Assembly (NCBI RefSeq): GCF_030816075.1
Contig: NZ_JAUSXO010000001.1
Span: forward strand, 1,488,001 to 1,552,000
DNA length: 64,000 bases
Direction: 5' to 3'
Origin: Arthrobacter agilis
GTDB lineage: Bacteria > Actinomycetota > Actinomycetes > Actinomycetales > Micrococcaceae
Positions 16,766 to 25,485 of the stretch are shown in pieces. Position 1 is the first letter of the stretch; every line of letters begins with the position of its first letter. The notes under the pieces were generated by a model. It was not told the DNA's origin. It saw only the letters and a program-made list of their open reading frames with translations, and made no database searches. The position numbers were made by a program, and so were the translations under genes.

Positions 16766-17683
16766 TCAGTCCAGCGACACGGCGGAGGGATCCGAGGGAT
16801 TCCGCGGACCCGACGGACCGGGCGTCCCGGGCGTTCCGGGCGTTCCGGCCGTCCCGGGCGTTCCGGGCGTTCCGTCCCGGATCGTCTCCCAGGACCAGTT
16901 CGAGACGAGCTCGGTCACCCCGAGCTCACGCAGTCGCCGGTTCCCCAGCAGGCGGTCGTCGAAGCGGGCACCACCGCACCAGGCGGCCACGCGCGGTGCC
17001 CGGCCGGCGATCCGGGTCAGCCGGCGCACGACGTCCGACACCTCGGCGACCACCGTGGCGGGCGTGATCTCCTCCGCCGCGCGATGGGTGAGCGTGTGGA
17101 AACCCAGCGCGTGCCGTCGAGCCAGCCGGATCAGCGCGTCGTCGCCCAGCGTCCCTGCACGGTCGTCCTCGACCTCGACCGCGATGGGCAGGATCAGGAC
17201 GCGGAGCCCGAGCCGCTCGCAGATCGGGACGACCATCTCGGCCGCATCCTTGTACCCGTCGAACAGGAGGACGACGACGCGCGGGCGGAGCACCCCGTCG
17301 CCGCCGTCGCCCAGGAGGTCGCCGAGCCGTGCCAGCTTGGCCAGCCGCCTGTCCGTCGCCTCGCGGTGGTCCGGTGAGACATCGTGGAAGTTCAGGGTCA
17401 CCAGCGGGACGGCGCGAAGCTCGGCCCGGGACCACCCGGCGCCCTCGCTCTCGAGCAGGAGCTCGCCGAGGACGCTCTGCAGGACGTAGGCCTCGTACGA
17501 GAACGGCGCGGGCCGCCGGAGCAGTTCCGGGAGCGGGTCGAAGACGCCCGGGATCAGCCCGGACGGATCCGCTCCTGTCGCTACGGCGGCGTCGTCGAGC
17601 AGCACCACCGGCGCTCCCCCGGGTCTCCCACCCTGATCGAGGATGTAGCTCTCGAGCTCGTCCGCGCGGGACTGCGTGCTCAT
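16766..17683 (-). CDS. Polysaccharide-deacetylase (NodB)-fold protein with collagen-like tail
   Basis: 305 residues, no signal peptide, so cytosolic. The NodB-like core at about 90-270 shows LVTLNFHDVSPDHR, VVVLLFDGYKDAAE (about 136-149) and the metal motif HTLTH (196-200). The canonical TFDDG motif is reduced to LFDG: one of the two acidic residues (base or metal ligand) is missing, so classic deacetylation is doubtful. RAPRVAAWCGGARFDDRL corresponds to the third motif. The last 30 residues are a collagen-like Gly-Thr-Pro repeat (coded by a 9-bp DNA repeat at about 16819-16874) ending PSGPRNPSDPS. It lies 42 bases after the YcaO gene, clearly an operon, and probably acts on the same substrate. 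Confidence 0.7.
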   Translation of the reverse strand: MSTQSRADELESYILDQGGRPGGAPVVLLDDAAVATGADPSGLIPGVFDPLPELLRRPAPFSYEAYVLQSVLGELLLESEGAGWSRAELRAVPLVTLNFHDVSPDHREATDRRLAKLARLGDLLGDGGDGVLRPRVVVLLFDGYKDAAEMVVPICERLGLRVLILPIAVEVEDDRAGTLGDDALIRLARRHALGFHTLTHRAAEEITPATVVAEVSDVVRRLTRIAGRAPRVAAWCGGARFDDRLLGNRRLRELGVTELVSNWSWETIRDGTPGTPGTAGTPGTPGTPGPSGPRNPSDPSAVSLD

Positions 17684-17725
17684 CGCATCACCGTAGCCAT
17701 CACGTCGTCGGGTCCGTCGGAAGCA

Positions 17726-19276
17726 CTAGCGCTCACCGAGGAGGACGCGGGCAGTGTGCCGTCCCGGCTCACGGTACAGCGGCAGCAACCCCCGGGCGAC
17801 GCCGTCGACGGCGTCACGATCCAGCCACGCCGGCCCGCCGAGCCGTTCCGAGGCCCCTGGGGTCAGGATCACCTCTCGCCACCCGTCACCCTCGGGCCGT
17901 GTGCCCACGCGCGCGAGGTCGTCGCGGCCGTCCTCGACCAGTCTCCGCACGCCTGCCTCACCGATGCGGCCGTAGGCCACCGTCTCCACCTCGGTCCCGG
18001 GCACCACGACCTTGACCGCCCGCGCCGCACCGGCGTCGGTCGCCCCGGGCGGGGTCAGATCCGCGACGAGGACCTCGAGACCGTGCCCGGCCATCACCGC
18101 CAGCGGATCCGCGGCCGGGCGGGTCGGCAGATCGCCGAACCGCACGGTGGATCGGCGGGAGAACACGGTGGCAGCCAGGCGCGCCCGCACCGCTGCCTCC
18201 TGCTCAGGGCCCGCGGTCAGCCAGCCCACGGTCGCGTGGAGGACCCGCGGCTCCTCGGCGGCCGGCTCCACGACTGACAGCGCATCGTCCAGGTAGTCCC
18301 GCGGCGCGACACCCCGGACCGCGGCCAGCGGGCCGTGAATGAAGGCCTTCCGCGCCCGGGCCGAGGCGAACTCGAGGACCGCCTTGCGCAACGCCACCTC
18401 CCGGTCCGGATGCGCCGCCTCACCGCATGCCGTCGCGACGACGAGATCGTCACCGGGTGCGTGCCCGACGACGAAGAGATCGGGCACGCCCCGGTCGGTC
18501 GAGGCGATCTTCACCATCACGTCCACCCCGGCCGCGCGGAGGGCGGCGAGCGCCTGGCGGGTCTCGGCGTCCCCGTCGTCGGGACCCAGCGCGACGACGG
18601 CACCCCGATCGAGAGCCCGGAACGTGAGGCCGTTGCCGTCGCGCTGCAGGATCTCGAGCACGCCGTGGACGACGGCCTGCCGCAGGCTCGTCCCCGCGCC
18701 CAGCCCGTTCGCGACGGGCATCAGCAGTCGCACGCCCTGGTCCCGGTCGGTCAGCTCCGAGGGGCTGCTCGCCACGAGATCGACGGGCACGAGCACGGTC
18801 TCCCCGTCGAGTTCGAGGTCCGCTCCGCCGTGCATGTCGGAGGCGTCAGGGCCGGGGGCCGAGCGGGCACGACGCAGTGGCACCCAGGTGAGCACCATGT
18901 CATCGGAGTAGCCGGAGCCGGCCGGCAACCCCAGGGTCCGCGGATCGGCGACCCCCGCCGCACCCCGACGGCGCCGGAGATCGCTGTACGAGGCCGTCGT
19001 CCGCTCGAGGTCCGCGAGTGCCCTGAGGGAGAAGGCGCTCTCCACCGTCTCGCCGAGAGCCCCGACGCGCGCCTGCGCCGCGGACGGACCGTACCCGACG
19101 CCGCCCAGCGCCGCACCGTCGCCCCGCCACCAGGTCGCCCACGTCGGCACGCCCGTCCGGTCGAGGCCGTCGATGGCGAACTGCGCGCGCAGTCCCGGCA
19201 ACGCCGCTTCGTAGGCGCCGGCGGCCGCCGCCAGCGCTCCCTCCGCCGGCTGCGACGTCGCGCTCCTGTGCGTCAT
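17726..19276 (-). CDS. YcaO family protein
   Basis: 516 residues. YcaO enzymes use ATP to activate backbone amides, making azolines, thioamides or amidines in peptides, or they modify ribosomal or tRNA-related targets. Diagnostic segments are LGETVESAFS (about 74-83), ANGLGAGTSLRQAV (189-202) leading into HGVLEILQRDG, and later EVALRKAVLEFASARARKAF and VKVVVPGTEVETVAYGRIGE. The C-terminus lacks the PxPxP end of azoline-forming members and has no fused cyclodehydratase C domain. ATG at 19276 was chosen because it opens a plausible N-terminus; an in-frame start at 19354 adds 26 basic residues. The NodB-fold gene follows in the same operon and an exporter is divergent. No clear precursor peptide is adjacent. 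Confidence 0.82.
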   Translation of the reverse strand: MTHRSATSQPAEGALAAAAGAYEAALPGLRAQFAIDGLDRTGVPTWATWWRGDGAALGGVGYGPSAAQARVGALGETVESAFSLRALADLERTTASYSDLRRRRGAAGVADPRTLGLPAGSGYSDDMVLTWVPLRRARSAPGPDASDMHGGADLELDGETVLVPVDLVASSPSELTDRDQGVRLLMPVANGLGAGTSLRQAVVHGVLEILQRDGNGLTFRALDRGAVVALGPDDGDAETRQALAALRAAGVDVMVKIASTDRGVPDLFVVGHAPGDDLVVATACGEAAHPDREVALRKAVLEFASARARKAFIHGPLAAVRGVAPRDYLDDALSVVEPAAEEPRVLHATVGWLTAGPEQEAAVRARLAATVFSRRSTVRFGDLPTRPAADPLAVMAGHGLEVLVADLTPPGATDAGAARAVKVVVPGTEVETVAYGRIGEAGVRRLVEDGRDDLARVGTRPEGDGWREVILTPGASERLGGPAWLDRDAVDGVARGLLPLYREPGRHTARVLLGER

Positions 19277-19363
19277 GCCCCCAGTAGAGCACACGGCCCG
19301 CCGTCGCATCCGGGCGGGCCCGCGGATGGGTGCAGGGGTGGAAACCGTGCGCACGGTCCGCCC

Positions 19364-19403
19364 AGGCTGTTCCCCCAGCTGTTCCCCCCAGGCTGTTCTC
19401 CCC
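19364..19403 (+). repeat. Imperfect tandem CTGTTCCCCCCAG repeat in the divergent promoter region
   Basis: Three successive near-copies of the unit AGGCTGTTCYCCCC occur between the YcaO gene and the divergent exporter gene. Such a G/C-strand-biased repeat in a shared 271-bp upstream region may be a regulator site or only slippage; nothing in the bases decides. Confidence 0.6.
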
Positions 19404-19547
19404 GCGGCCCTCCGACCGACGGACAGTGTGATTCAGCGACCGGGCGACCCGATTCGAGCGACGGGGCGCCCGAGGGTGGCGGCGTCCGCTCGTAGCATTG
19501 CGGCACCGAACCGGCAGTTCACGATTCTGCTCCCACGGAGGTACCTC

Positions 19548-21215
19548 ATGAAGACTCGACCGGGCCGCGAGGCTGCAACCGACCAGGAGGGGACGACGTC
19601 GTGGCTGCCGCTCGTCGTCGTCGTGCTGACGCAGATCCAGGCCTCCTTCGCGGTGAACGCGCTGACGGTCTCGATGCAGGGCATCACCAGTGACCTCGAC
19701 ACCCCGGCCACGACCGTCGGGACGGCGATCACCGCCGGCACCTTCGCCATGGCGGCATTCATCCTCCTCGGCGCCCAGCTCGGTGCGAAGTTCGGGTCCA
19801 TGCGGATCCTGCGCATCGCGCTCGTCATCCATGGCGCGGCCATGGCGGGCGTGGCGCTGAGCGTCAGCCCGGTCATGCTGTTCGCCGCGCAGGCGCTCTC
19901 GGGCGCCGTGATCGCGCTCATCGCCCCGGCCCTCGTCGTCGTGATCGCCGCGAACTTCTCGGGCCAGCAGCAGGCGCGTGCCATCGGGTACCTCGCCGCC
20001 GCCATCCCGGCCGCCGGGGTCCTGGCCCTGCTGCTCGCCGGGTCCTTCGCGTCCACGATCGGCTGGCGCTACTCGTTCGCGCTCGTCGTCGCCCTCGCCG
20101 TCGTCAACTTCCTGCTGGCCCTCCGGCTGGCCCCCGTCGCCCCGCAGACCGGCATGACCATCGACTGGACCGGCGCCGGCCTCGCTGCGGCGACCGTGAT
20201 CCTCCTCAGCTTCGGCTTCAGCGGACTGAACAGCTGGGGCGTGGTGATCGCGACCCCCTCGGCCCCGTTCTCCGTGCTCGGGCTCTCCCCGGCCCTCGTC
20301 CTGATCGTGCTCGGTGCCGTCTTCGGGCAGAGCTTCTTCGCGTGGCTCCGGAAGCGGAAGGCCGAGGGAGCGCCGCAGCTCTTCGACCTCGAGGTCCTCA
20401 AGAGCGCCTCCGAACGTGCCACCACCGTGTGCATGGCGTGCATGCTGTTCGTGGGGACCGCGGCGAACTTCCTGATCCCCCTCTACATCCAGGTGGTGCA
20501 GGGCCGCACCGGGTTCCAGACATCGATCGCCATCATCCCGTACACCATCTCCATCTTCATCGCCAGCACGGCCGTGGCCGGCCTGTACACGCGCTTCCCG
20601 CCGCGCACCATCGCCCGCGCAGCGTTCGTCGTCGTCGCGGCGGCCCTGATCCTCCTCGCATTCACCATCCGCAACGACTGGAGCCAGTTCCTCGTCGTCG
20701 TCGGACTCGTCACCCTCGGCCTGGGCCAGGGGGCCATCGTCGCCCTCGTCTTCAACACCCTGCTCTCCGCCGCACCCAAGCGCCTTGCCGGTGACGTCGG
20801 CGCGTGGCGGGGGCTCGTCCACAACATCTCGGGCAGCATCGGGATCGCGGTGGCGAGCGTCTTCGCCGTGACGGCGCTGAGCGCCCTGGTGAACGCGAAC
20901 CTGGTGGACAACGAGACCATCCCGCCGTCACTGAAGGCGCAGGTCGATCTCGACGAGGTCAACTTCATCACGAACGACCAGCTCGAGGACGTGCTCGGCG
21001 CCACCGACGCCACCGAAGCGCAGGTCGCCGAGGCCGTGCGCATCAACGAGGAGTCGAGGCTCCGCGCACTGAACCTCTCGCTGCTCGGCCTCGCGGGCAT
21101 CGCCCTCCTGGCCGTGGTACCCGCCGGACGCCTGCCCTCCTGGCTCCCCGGAGACATCCCCCCGACCGTCACCGCCGGCAGCCCGGGCACCGAACCCGCT
21201 GCCGCCCAGGCCTGA
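19548..21215 (+). CDS. MFS transporter, DHA2 (14-helix) drug/H+ antiporter type
   Basis: 555 residues with about 14 hydrophobic segments. The loop between helices 2 and 3 reads GAQLGAKFGSMRILRIAL, a variant of MFS motif A, and motif C-like GWRYSFALVVALAVVNF follows helix 5. A soluble insert at about 460-520 (LVNANLVDNETIPPSL...) precedes the final helix, as in many DHA2 exporters. ATG at 19548 has ACGGAGG 6 bases upstream. It is divergent from the YcaO operon and shares its upstream region, so it may export that pathway's product, though coregulation is not shown. Confidence 0.87.
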   Translation: MKTRPGREAATDQEGTTSWLPLVVVVLTQIQASFAVNALTVSMQGITSDLDTPATTVGTAITAGTFAMAAFILLGAQLGAKFGSMRILRIALVIHGAAMAGVALSVSPVMLFAAQALSGAVIALIAPALVVVIAANFSGQQQARAIGYLAAAIPAAGVLALLLAGSFASTIGWRYSFALVVALAVVNFLLALRLAPVAPQTGMTIDWTGAGLAAATVILLSFGFSGLNSWGVVIATPSAPFSVLGLSPALVLIVLGAVFGQSFFAWLRKRKAEGAPQLFDLEVLKSASERATTVCMACMLFVGTAANFLIPLYIQVVQGRTGFQTSIAIIPYTISIFIASTAVAGLYTRFPPRTIARAAFVVVAAALILLAFTIRNDWSQFLVVVGLVTLGLGQGAIVALVFNTLLSAAPKRLAGDVGAWRGLVHNISGSIGIAVASVFAVTALSALVNANLVDNETIPPSLKAQVDLDEVNFITNDQLEDVLGATDATEAQVAEAVRINEESRLRALNLSLLGLAGIALLAVVPAGRLPSWLPGDIPPTVTAGSPGTEPAAAQA

Positions 21216-21272
21216 CCGATCCTCCGGCCGCCGGCCGGACGCACCCACCTTCCACGAGCAAGGAGCAGCATC

Positions 21273-21572
21273 ATGGCCCTCGGACGACGACGACGCAGCC
21301 TCGCCGGAACCGCCGTGCGCACGGCGGTGATCACCGGCACGGCCGCGGCCACCGCCAACGCCGTGAATGCCAGGGGCCAGGCGGCCGCCGCACCGCCTCC
21401 TGCCCCGGTGCCACCGCCGCCCAGCCCGACCGCCGCTCCGGCTTCCCCGTCCGCGACGGAGGACGTCCTCGCACGGCTCGAACGCCTCGCGGCGCTGCGC
21501 GCGTCCGGGGCACTGACGGAGGACGAGTTCACCCTGCTGAAGGCGAGGACGATCACGGGTGGCGCCCCGTGA
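21273..21572 (+). CDS. SHOCT domain small protein
   Basis: 99 residues. A basic N-terminus (MALGRRRRSLAGTAVRTAVITG) is followed by an Ala/Pro-rich linker (about 28-60). The C-terminal SHOCT domain (about 64-95, LARLERLAALRASGALTEDEF) is the usual short helix pair found at protein ends and thought to mediate oligomerisation. AAGGAG lies 8 bases before the ATG. Its stop overlaps the GTG start of the aminopeptidase gene (GTGA), suggesting coupled translation. Confidence 0.8.
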   Translation: MALGRRRRSLAGTAVRTAVITGTAAATANAVNARGQAAAAPPPAPVPPPPSPTAAPASPSATEDVLARLERLAALRASGALTEDEFTLLKARTITGGAP

Positions 21573-23125
21573 CCTTCGCCTCCCACAAGCTCATCGCCGC
21601 GGACTTCGACCCGCTCCCCTCAGTGAACCACCAGCCGGGGACCCGCATCCTGGTCGGCGAACAGGACAACCTCCCGTCGGACGGCAGCGCGGACGGCTCG
21701 GCGGACGTCATCGGTTATGCCACCGGCCCCGGCCTCGGTGGGCTCGAATGGCTCGGGATGACGCAGGAGTCGCTGCGCGTCGCCGGCTTCGAGGGCAAGC
21801 CGGGCCAGGCGCTCGCGCTGCCGCACCTGGCCGGACCAGCCGTCGTCCTCGTCGGCTGCGGCGCCGTGGAGGACTTGAACGAGGCGGCGCTCCGCGACAC
21901 CGCCGCGACGTTCGCCCGGGCCTCCAGCCGCTTCCGGAATGCGTCGTTCGTACCACCCGCGGAGCTGGACCTGGCACCCGAAGCCCTGGGGAAAGCCGTC
22001 GTCGAGGGCGTGCTCCTGGCCCGCTACCGCTACACCGAACTGAAGTCCGCGCCCGACGTCGTGCCCCTGGAGACCCTCCGCCTCGTGGTGCCGGAGGCCG
22101 ACGTCCCGGGGGCGACGCAGGGAGCCGAGGCCGGGCGCCTCGCCGCACGATCCACGAACATCGCCCGGGACCTCGCCAACACCCCGCCGGGACACCTCAC
22201 CGCGGTGGCCTTCGCGGACCTCACGCGGAGTATGGCCGGGACCTACGGTTTCGGGGCCGAGACCTTCGATAAGGACCAGCTCATCGCCATGGGATGCGGC
22301 GGCCTGCTCGGCGTCAATGCCGGCAGCACGGAGGAACCGCGCATGATCATGCTGCGCTACGTGCCGCCCGGTCCGCCGGTGCAGCACCTCGCCCTCGTCG
22401 GGAAGGGGATCATGTACGACTCGGGCGGCATCTCGCTGAAGCCCTCGGACCCCATGCATTTCTCGATGAAGATGGACATGGCCGGTTCCGCGGCGATCGT
22501 CGGGATGATGACGGCCCTCCGGGACAGCGGATGCCCGATCCCCGTGACGGCTTTCCTGATGTGCACCGACAACATGCCCTCGGGCTCCGCGATGAAGCTC
22601 GGCGACGTCCTCACCATCCGCGGCGGGACCACCGTGGAGATCAAGAACAGCGACGCCGAGGGGCGCCTCGTGATGTCCGATGCCCTGGTCCTGGCCACCG
22701 AGGAGTCACCCCGGGCCATCATCGACATCGCCACGCTGACCGGCGCGGCCCTCATGGCCCTGGGTACGAGGACCGCGGCGCTCTTCGGCAACGACCAGGC
22801 CCTGCTGGACCGCGTCGCGGAGGCCGGCCGCAGGACGGACGAGGGCGTCTGGCAGCTGCCGCTCGAACACCGCTACCGCCCGCAGCTCGACTCCCACGTC
22901 GCGGATCTCTCGAACATGGGCGGCAAGTACGCCGGTGCCACGACGGCGGCCCTGTTCCTCCACGAGTTCGTGGGCGGCGTCCCGTGGGCGCACATCGACA
23001 TGGCCGGGACCATGCAGTCCGAGGACGACGACGCCTGGCGGTCGCGCGGCGCCACAGGCTTCGGTGCGCGGCTGCTGCTGGACGTGGTGATGGCCCTGGA
23101 CCCGGGCGCAGGATCACCGGCATGA
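21569..23125 (+). CDS. Leucyl aminopeptidase, M17 family
   Basis: 518 residues, normal for the family. The N-terminal macrodomain-like part is about 1-190 and the catalytic domain about 200-515. Catalytic and metal motifs: GKGIMYDSGGISLKP (Lys and Asp), MKMDMAGSAA, CTDNMPSGSA, and NSDAEGRLVMSDAL in place of the usual NTDAEGRL signature, with the Asp, Glu and Arg kept. It is a cytosolic two-metal exopeptidase that recycles peptides. The start is GTG overlapping the SHOCT gene's stop, with no independent ribosome site, so expression probably depends on that small gene. Confidence 0.93.
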   Translation: MTFASHKLIAADFDPLPSVNHQPGTRILVGEQDNLPSDGSADGSADVIGYATGPGLGGLEWLGMTQESLRVAGFEGKPGQALALPHLAGPAVVLVGCGAVEDLNEAALRDTAATFARASSRFRNASFVPPAELDLAPEALGKAVVEGVLLARYRYTELKSAPDVVPLETLRLVVPEADVPGATQGAEAGRLAARSTNIARDLANTPPGHLTAVAFADLTRSMAGTYGFGAETFDKDQLIAMGCGGLLGVNAGSTEEPRMIMLRYVPPGPPVQHLALVGKGIMYDSGGISLKPSDPMHFSMKMDMAGSAAIVGMMTALRDSGCPIPVTAFLMCTDNMPSGSAMKLGDVLTIRGGTTVEIKNSDAEGRLVMSDALVLATEESPRAIIDIATLTGAALMALGTRTAALFGNDQALLDRVAEAGRRTDEGVWQLPLEHRYRPQLDSHVADLSNMGGKYAGATTAALFLHEFVGGVPWAHIDMAGTMQSEDDDAWRSRGATGFGARLLLDVVMALDPGAGSPA

Positions 23126-23159
23126 GCGCCCACCCGCCGCTGCCACCGGCGGGTGGACC

Positions 23160-24677
23160 ATGACCGATCCCGCCATCGTCGCGACGGTCCTGGGGATCTC
23201 CCACGTGGTCCTCGGCTTCATCGCGACCGTCTACGTCTCCGCGAACCGGCAGCCGTCGGCGGCGATCGCCTGGGTCCTGACCATCGTGTTCATCCCCCTC
23301 CTGGGTGCGCTGGCCTTCCTGCTCGTGGGCGTCGGGCGGCTGCCCCGCGCCCGGCGTGAGGCGCAGCGCCGGTTCAACGAGAGGGCGCTGGAGCGGCCGC
23401 AGGCCCTCGCCGCCGTCGAACGCCGTGACGAGTGGCCGCCGTGGCTCGCGTCCGCCGTCGCGCTCAACACGCGCCTCGGCGCGCTGCCGATGACCGCCGG
23501 GAACCGGGGCGTGCTCCTCGGCGACTACGACGACAGCCTCCGGCGCATGGTGCACCGGATCGACGCGGCCCGGACGACGATCCACGTCGAGTTCTACATC
23601 CTCGTGCTGGACCACGCCACCGAACCGCTGTTCGAGGCGCTGGCCCGGGCCACAGCACGCGGGGTCGTCGTCCGTGTGCTCTTCGACCACGTCGCCGGAC
23701 TCCTGCTCCCGCGGCACCGGCCCACGCAGGCGGCGCTGACGGCCATGGGAGCGCAGTGGCACCCCATGCTGCCCCTGCGCCCGCTGCGCCGCCAGTGGCA
23801 GCGCCCGGACATGCGCAACCACCGCAAACTGCTCATCGTCGACGGGGACGTGGCCTTCACGGGCTCCCAGAACGTCATCGACGCCAGCTACCTGAAGAAG
23901 CGGAACGTGGCGCGCGGGCTGCGCTGGAAGGAACTCATGGTGGCGCTCGAGGGACCGGCGGTCGACGAGCTCGCGGCCGTCTTCGCGAGCGACTGGTACA
24001 GCGAGACCGGTGAGGTCCTCGTCCCGGCACCCGCGGGCACCACCGCCGGCGCCATGCTCGGCGCGACCGCACCCGCAGCACCCGGCGGACTGCTCCTCGG
24101 CGCGGAGGGCGGGTGGGGGGATGCGACAGCGGACGTCCAGATCGTGCCGAGCGGCCCCACGTTCGAGAACGCGAACAATCTCAAGCTGTACGTCCACATG
24201 ATCCAGAACGCGACCCGGCGCGTCAGCATCACGAGCCCCTACTTCGTGCCGGACGAGTCCCTGATGCTGGCCATCGTCACCGCCGCCGCCCGCGGGGTAC
24301 GCGTCGATCTGTTCGTCTCCGCCATCGGCGACCAGCCCCTCGTGCACCACGCACAGCGGTCCTACTACGAGGCCCTCCTGAGGGCGGGCGTGACGGTATG
24401 GCTCTACCGTGCACCGCACGTCCTGCACAGCAAGCACTTCAGCATCGACGACGACGTCGCCGTGGTCGGCTCAAGCAACATGGATATCCGCTCCTTCGCC
24501 CTGAACCTGGAGGTCTCCGTGCTCATCAGGGACCCGCACCTGGTGTCGGAGCTCGACGCGATCGAGGACGGGTACCGCCGCAACAGCGACCGGCTCCTCC
24601 TCGAGGAGTGGCTGAAGCGGCCCGCCGGCCACAAGGTGATGGACAACCTGGCGCGGCTCACGTCCTCCCTGCAGTAG
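23160..24677 (+). CDS. cls: Cardiolipin synthase (phospholipase D superfamily)
   Basis: 505 residues. Two N-terminal membrane helices (about 1-60) carry SANRQPSAAIAWVLTIVFIP, the nuclease-regulator-like segment common to bacterial Cls. The two PLD catalytic motifs follow: NHRKLLIVDGDVAFTGSQN and HSKHFSIDDDVAVVGSSNMD (HxKx4D with trailing GS). The enzyme joins phosphatidylglycerol molecules to cardiolipin in the membrane. It begins 34 bases after the aminopeptidase gene and could be cotranscribed. The C-terminus (LARLTSSLQ) matches the family end. Confidence 0.92.
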   Translation: MTDPAIVATVLGISHVVLGFIATVYVSANRQPSAAIAWVLTIVFIPLLGALAFLLVGVGRLPRARREAQRRFNERALERPQALAAVERRDEWPPWLASAVALNTRLGALPMTAGNRGVLLGDYDDSLRRMVHRIDAARTTIHVEFYILVLDHATEPLFEALARATARGVVVRVLFDHVAGLLLPRHRPTQAALTAMGAQWHPMLPLRPLRRQWQRPDMRNHRKLLIVDGDVAFTGSQNVIDASYLKKRNVARGLRWKELMVALEGPAVDELAAVFASDWYSETGEVLVPAPAGTTAGAMLGATAPAAPGGLLLGAEGGWGDATADVQIVPSGPTFENANNLKLYVHMIQNATRRVSITSPYFVPDESLMLAIVTAAARGVRVDLFVSAIGDQPLVHHAQRSYYEALLRAGVTVWLYRAPHVLHSKHFSIDDDVAVVGSSNMDIRSFALNLEVSVLIRDPHLVSELDAIEDGYRRNSDRLLLEEWLKRPAGHKVMDNLARLTSSLQ

Positions 24678-24747
24678 CCGGCCCCGGGCGGCCGCCGCGC
24701 GCCGCCGCGGGATCTGCCACGGCCGGTCGTCCCGTCCGCTCCCGCGG

Positions 24748-25266
24748 TCAGTCGTCCGCGCGGTCGGGCGGGTCCGACCGCCGGCTCCAGCGGAAGTCGA
24801 TCTCCGCCACCGCGACGACGGTACACGGATCCGCGAGATGGTCCACGGGGCGCTCGTCGCCCAGCCGCTCGGAGGGGATGCAGAACCACGCGAGGATCCG
24901 GCGGTCCCGGCAGCCGGAGGTCCGTCCGATCAGCGCCACCTCGGCGATGAGCGGCCGGACGCGGTGTGCTGCGGCGTCGAACTGGAAGCCCGGGTAGAGC
25001 ACCCGGCCTGCGCGCGTCCCGACGCCGAGGATCCTCCGCTCGGCGGCGAGGCACCCGGCCGGCGGACTCGCAGGGCCGAGGAGGGCATCGACGGCAGAAC
25101 CGGGAAGGAGTCCGAATTCCCGAGCGATCGAGCGCCATACCGCACCGGCGGACTGGCTCCCGGGAAGGGGCGGCGCGGGAACGGATCGGCGAGCGCGGAG
25201 GGCGGCGCCGCCGGTAGCGGCACGCACCCGGGGCTCCTCGCCGGTGGACGCACGTCGTGGACCCAT
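24748..25266 (-). CDS. MbcA/ParS/Xre-type antitoxin-like domain protein, orphan
   Basis: 172 residues. Residues about 85-165 resemble the toxin-binding domain of Xre/MbcA/ParS antitoxins: the segment ILGVGTRAGRVLYPGFQFD, then VRPLIAEVALIGRTSG, ILAWFCIPSERLGDERPVDHL and VVAVAEIDFRW. The first half is Arg-rich with no clear helix-turn-helix. ATG at 25266 follows GAGGGGG. These antitoxins normally sit beside a RES-domain toxin, but none is found on either side: the neighbours are cardiolipin synthase and an isochorismatase. The 219 bases upstream hold nothing I can identify. It may be a solitary regulator derived from such a system. Confidence 0.62.
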   Translation of the reverse strand: MGPRRASTGEEPRVRAATGGAALRARRSVPAPPLPGSQSAGAVWRSIAREFGLLPGSAVDALLGPASPPAGCLAAERRILGVGTRAGRVLYPGFQFDAAAHRVRPLIAEVALIGRTSGCRDRRILAWFCIPSERLGDERPVDHLADPCTVVAVAEIDFRWSRRSDPPDRADD

Positions 25267-25485
25267 GCCCGGATCCCCCTCTGGAGCCGCTCGGGACGCA
25301 CCGGACGCGCGTCCTCGTAGGGCCAGTCTGTGGTGCCCCTGCCTCCTGTACAGGACGGTGGCGCGCGATTGCACTCCCGGGCGCGCTCCGGGCGTCACGA
25401 TGCGGTTCCCGTCGCGGTCGTGACGCCCGGCGACGGGAAGTACCCACCCGGACGGATGCCGCGCCCGGACCGGGTCGAGGACCCG

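Noticed and set aside
18900-20822. 640-codon minus-strand open frame
   Set aside because: Shadow of the YcaO 5' region and the MFS gene; low-complexity acidic and Gly-rich content.
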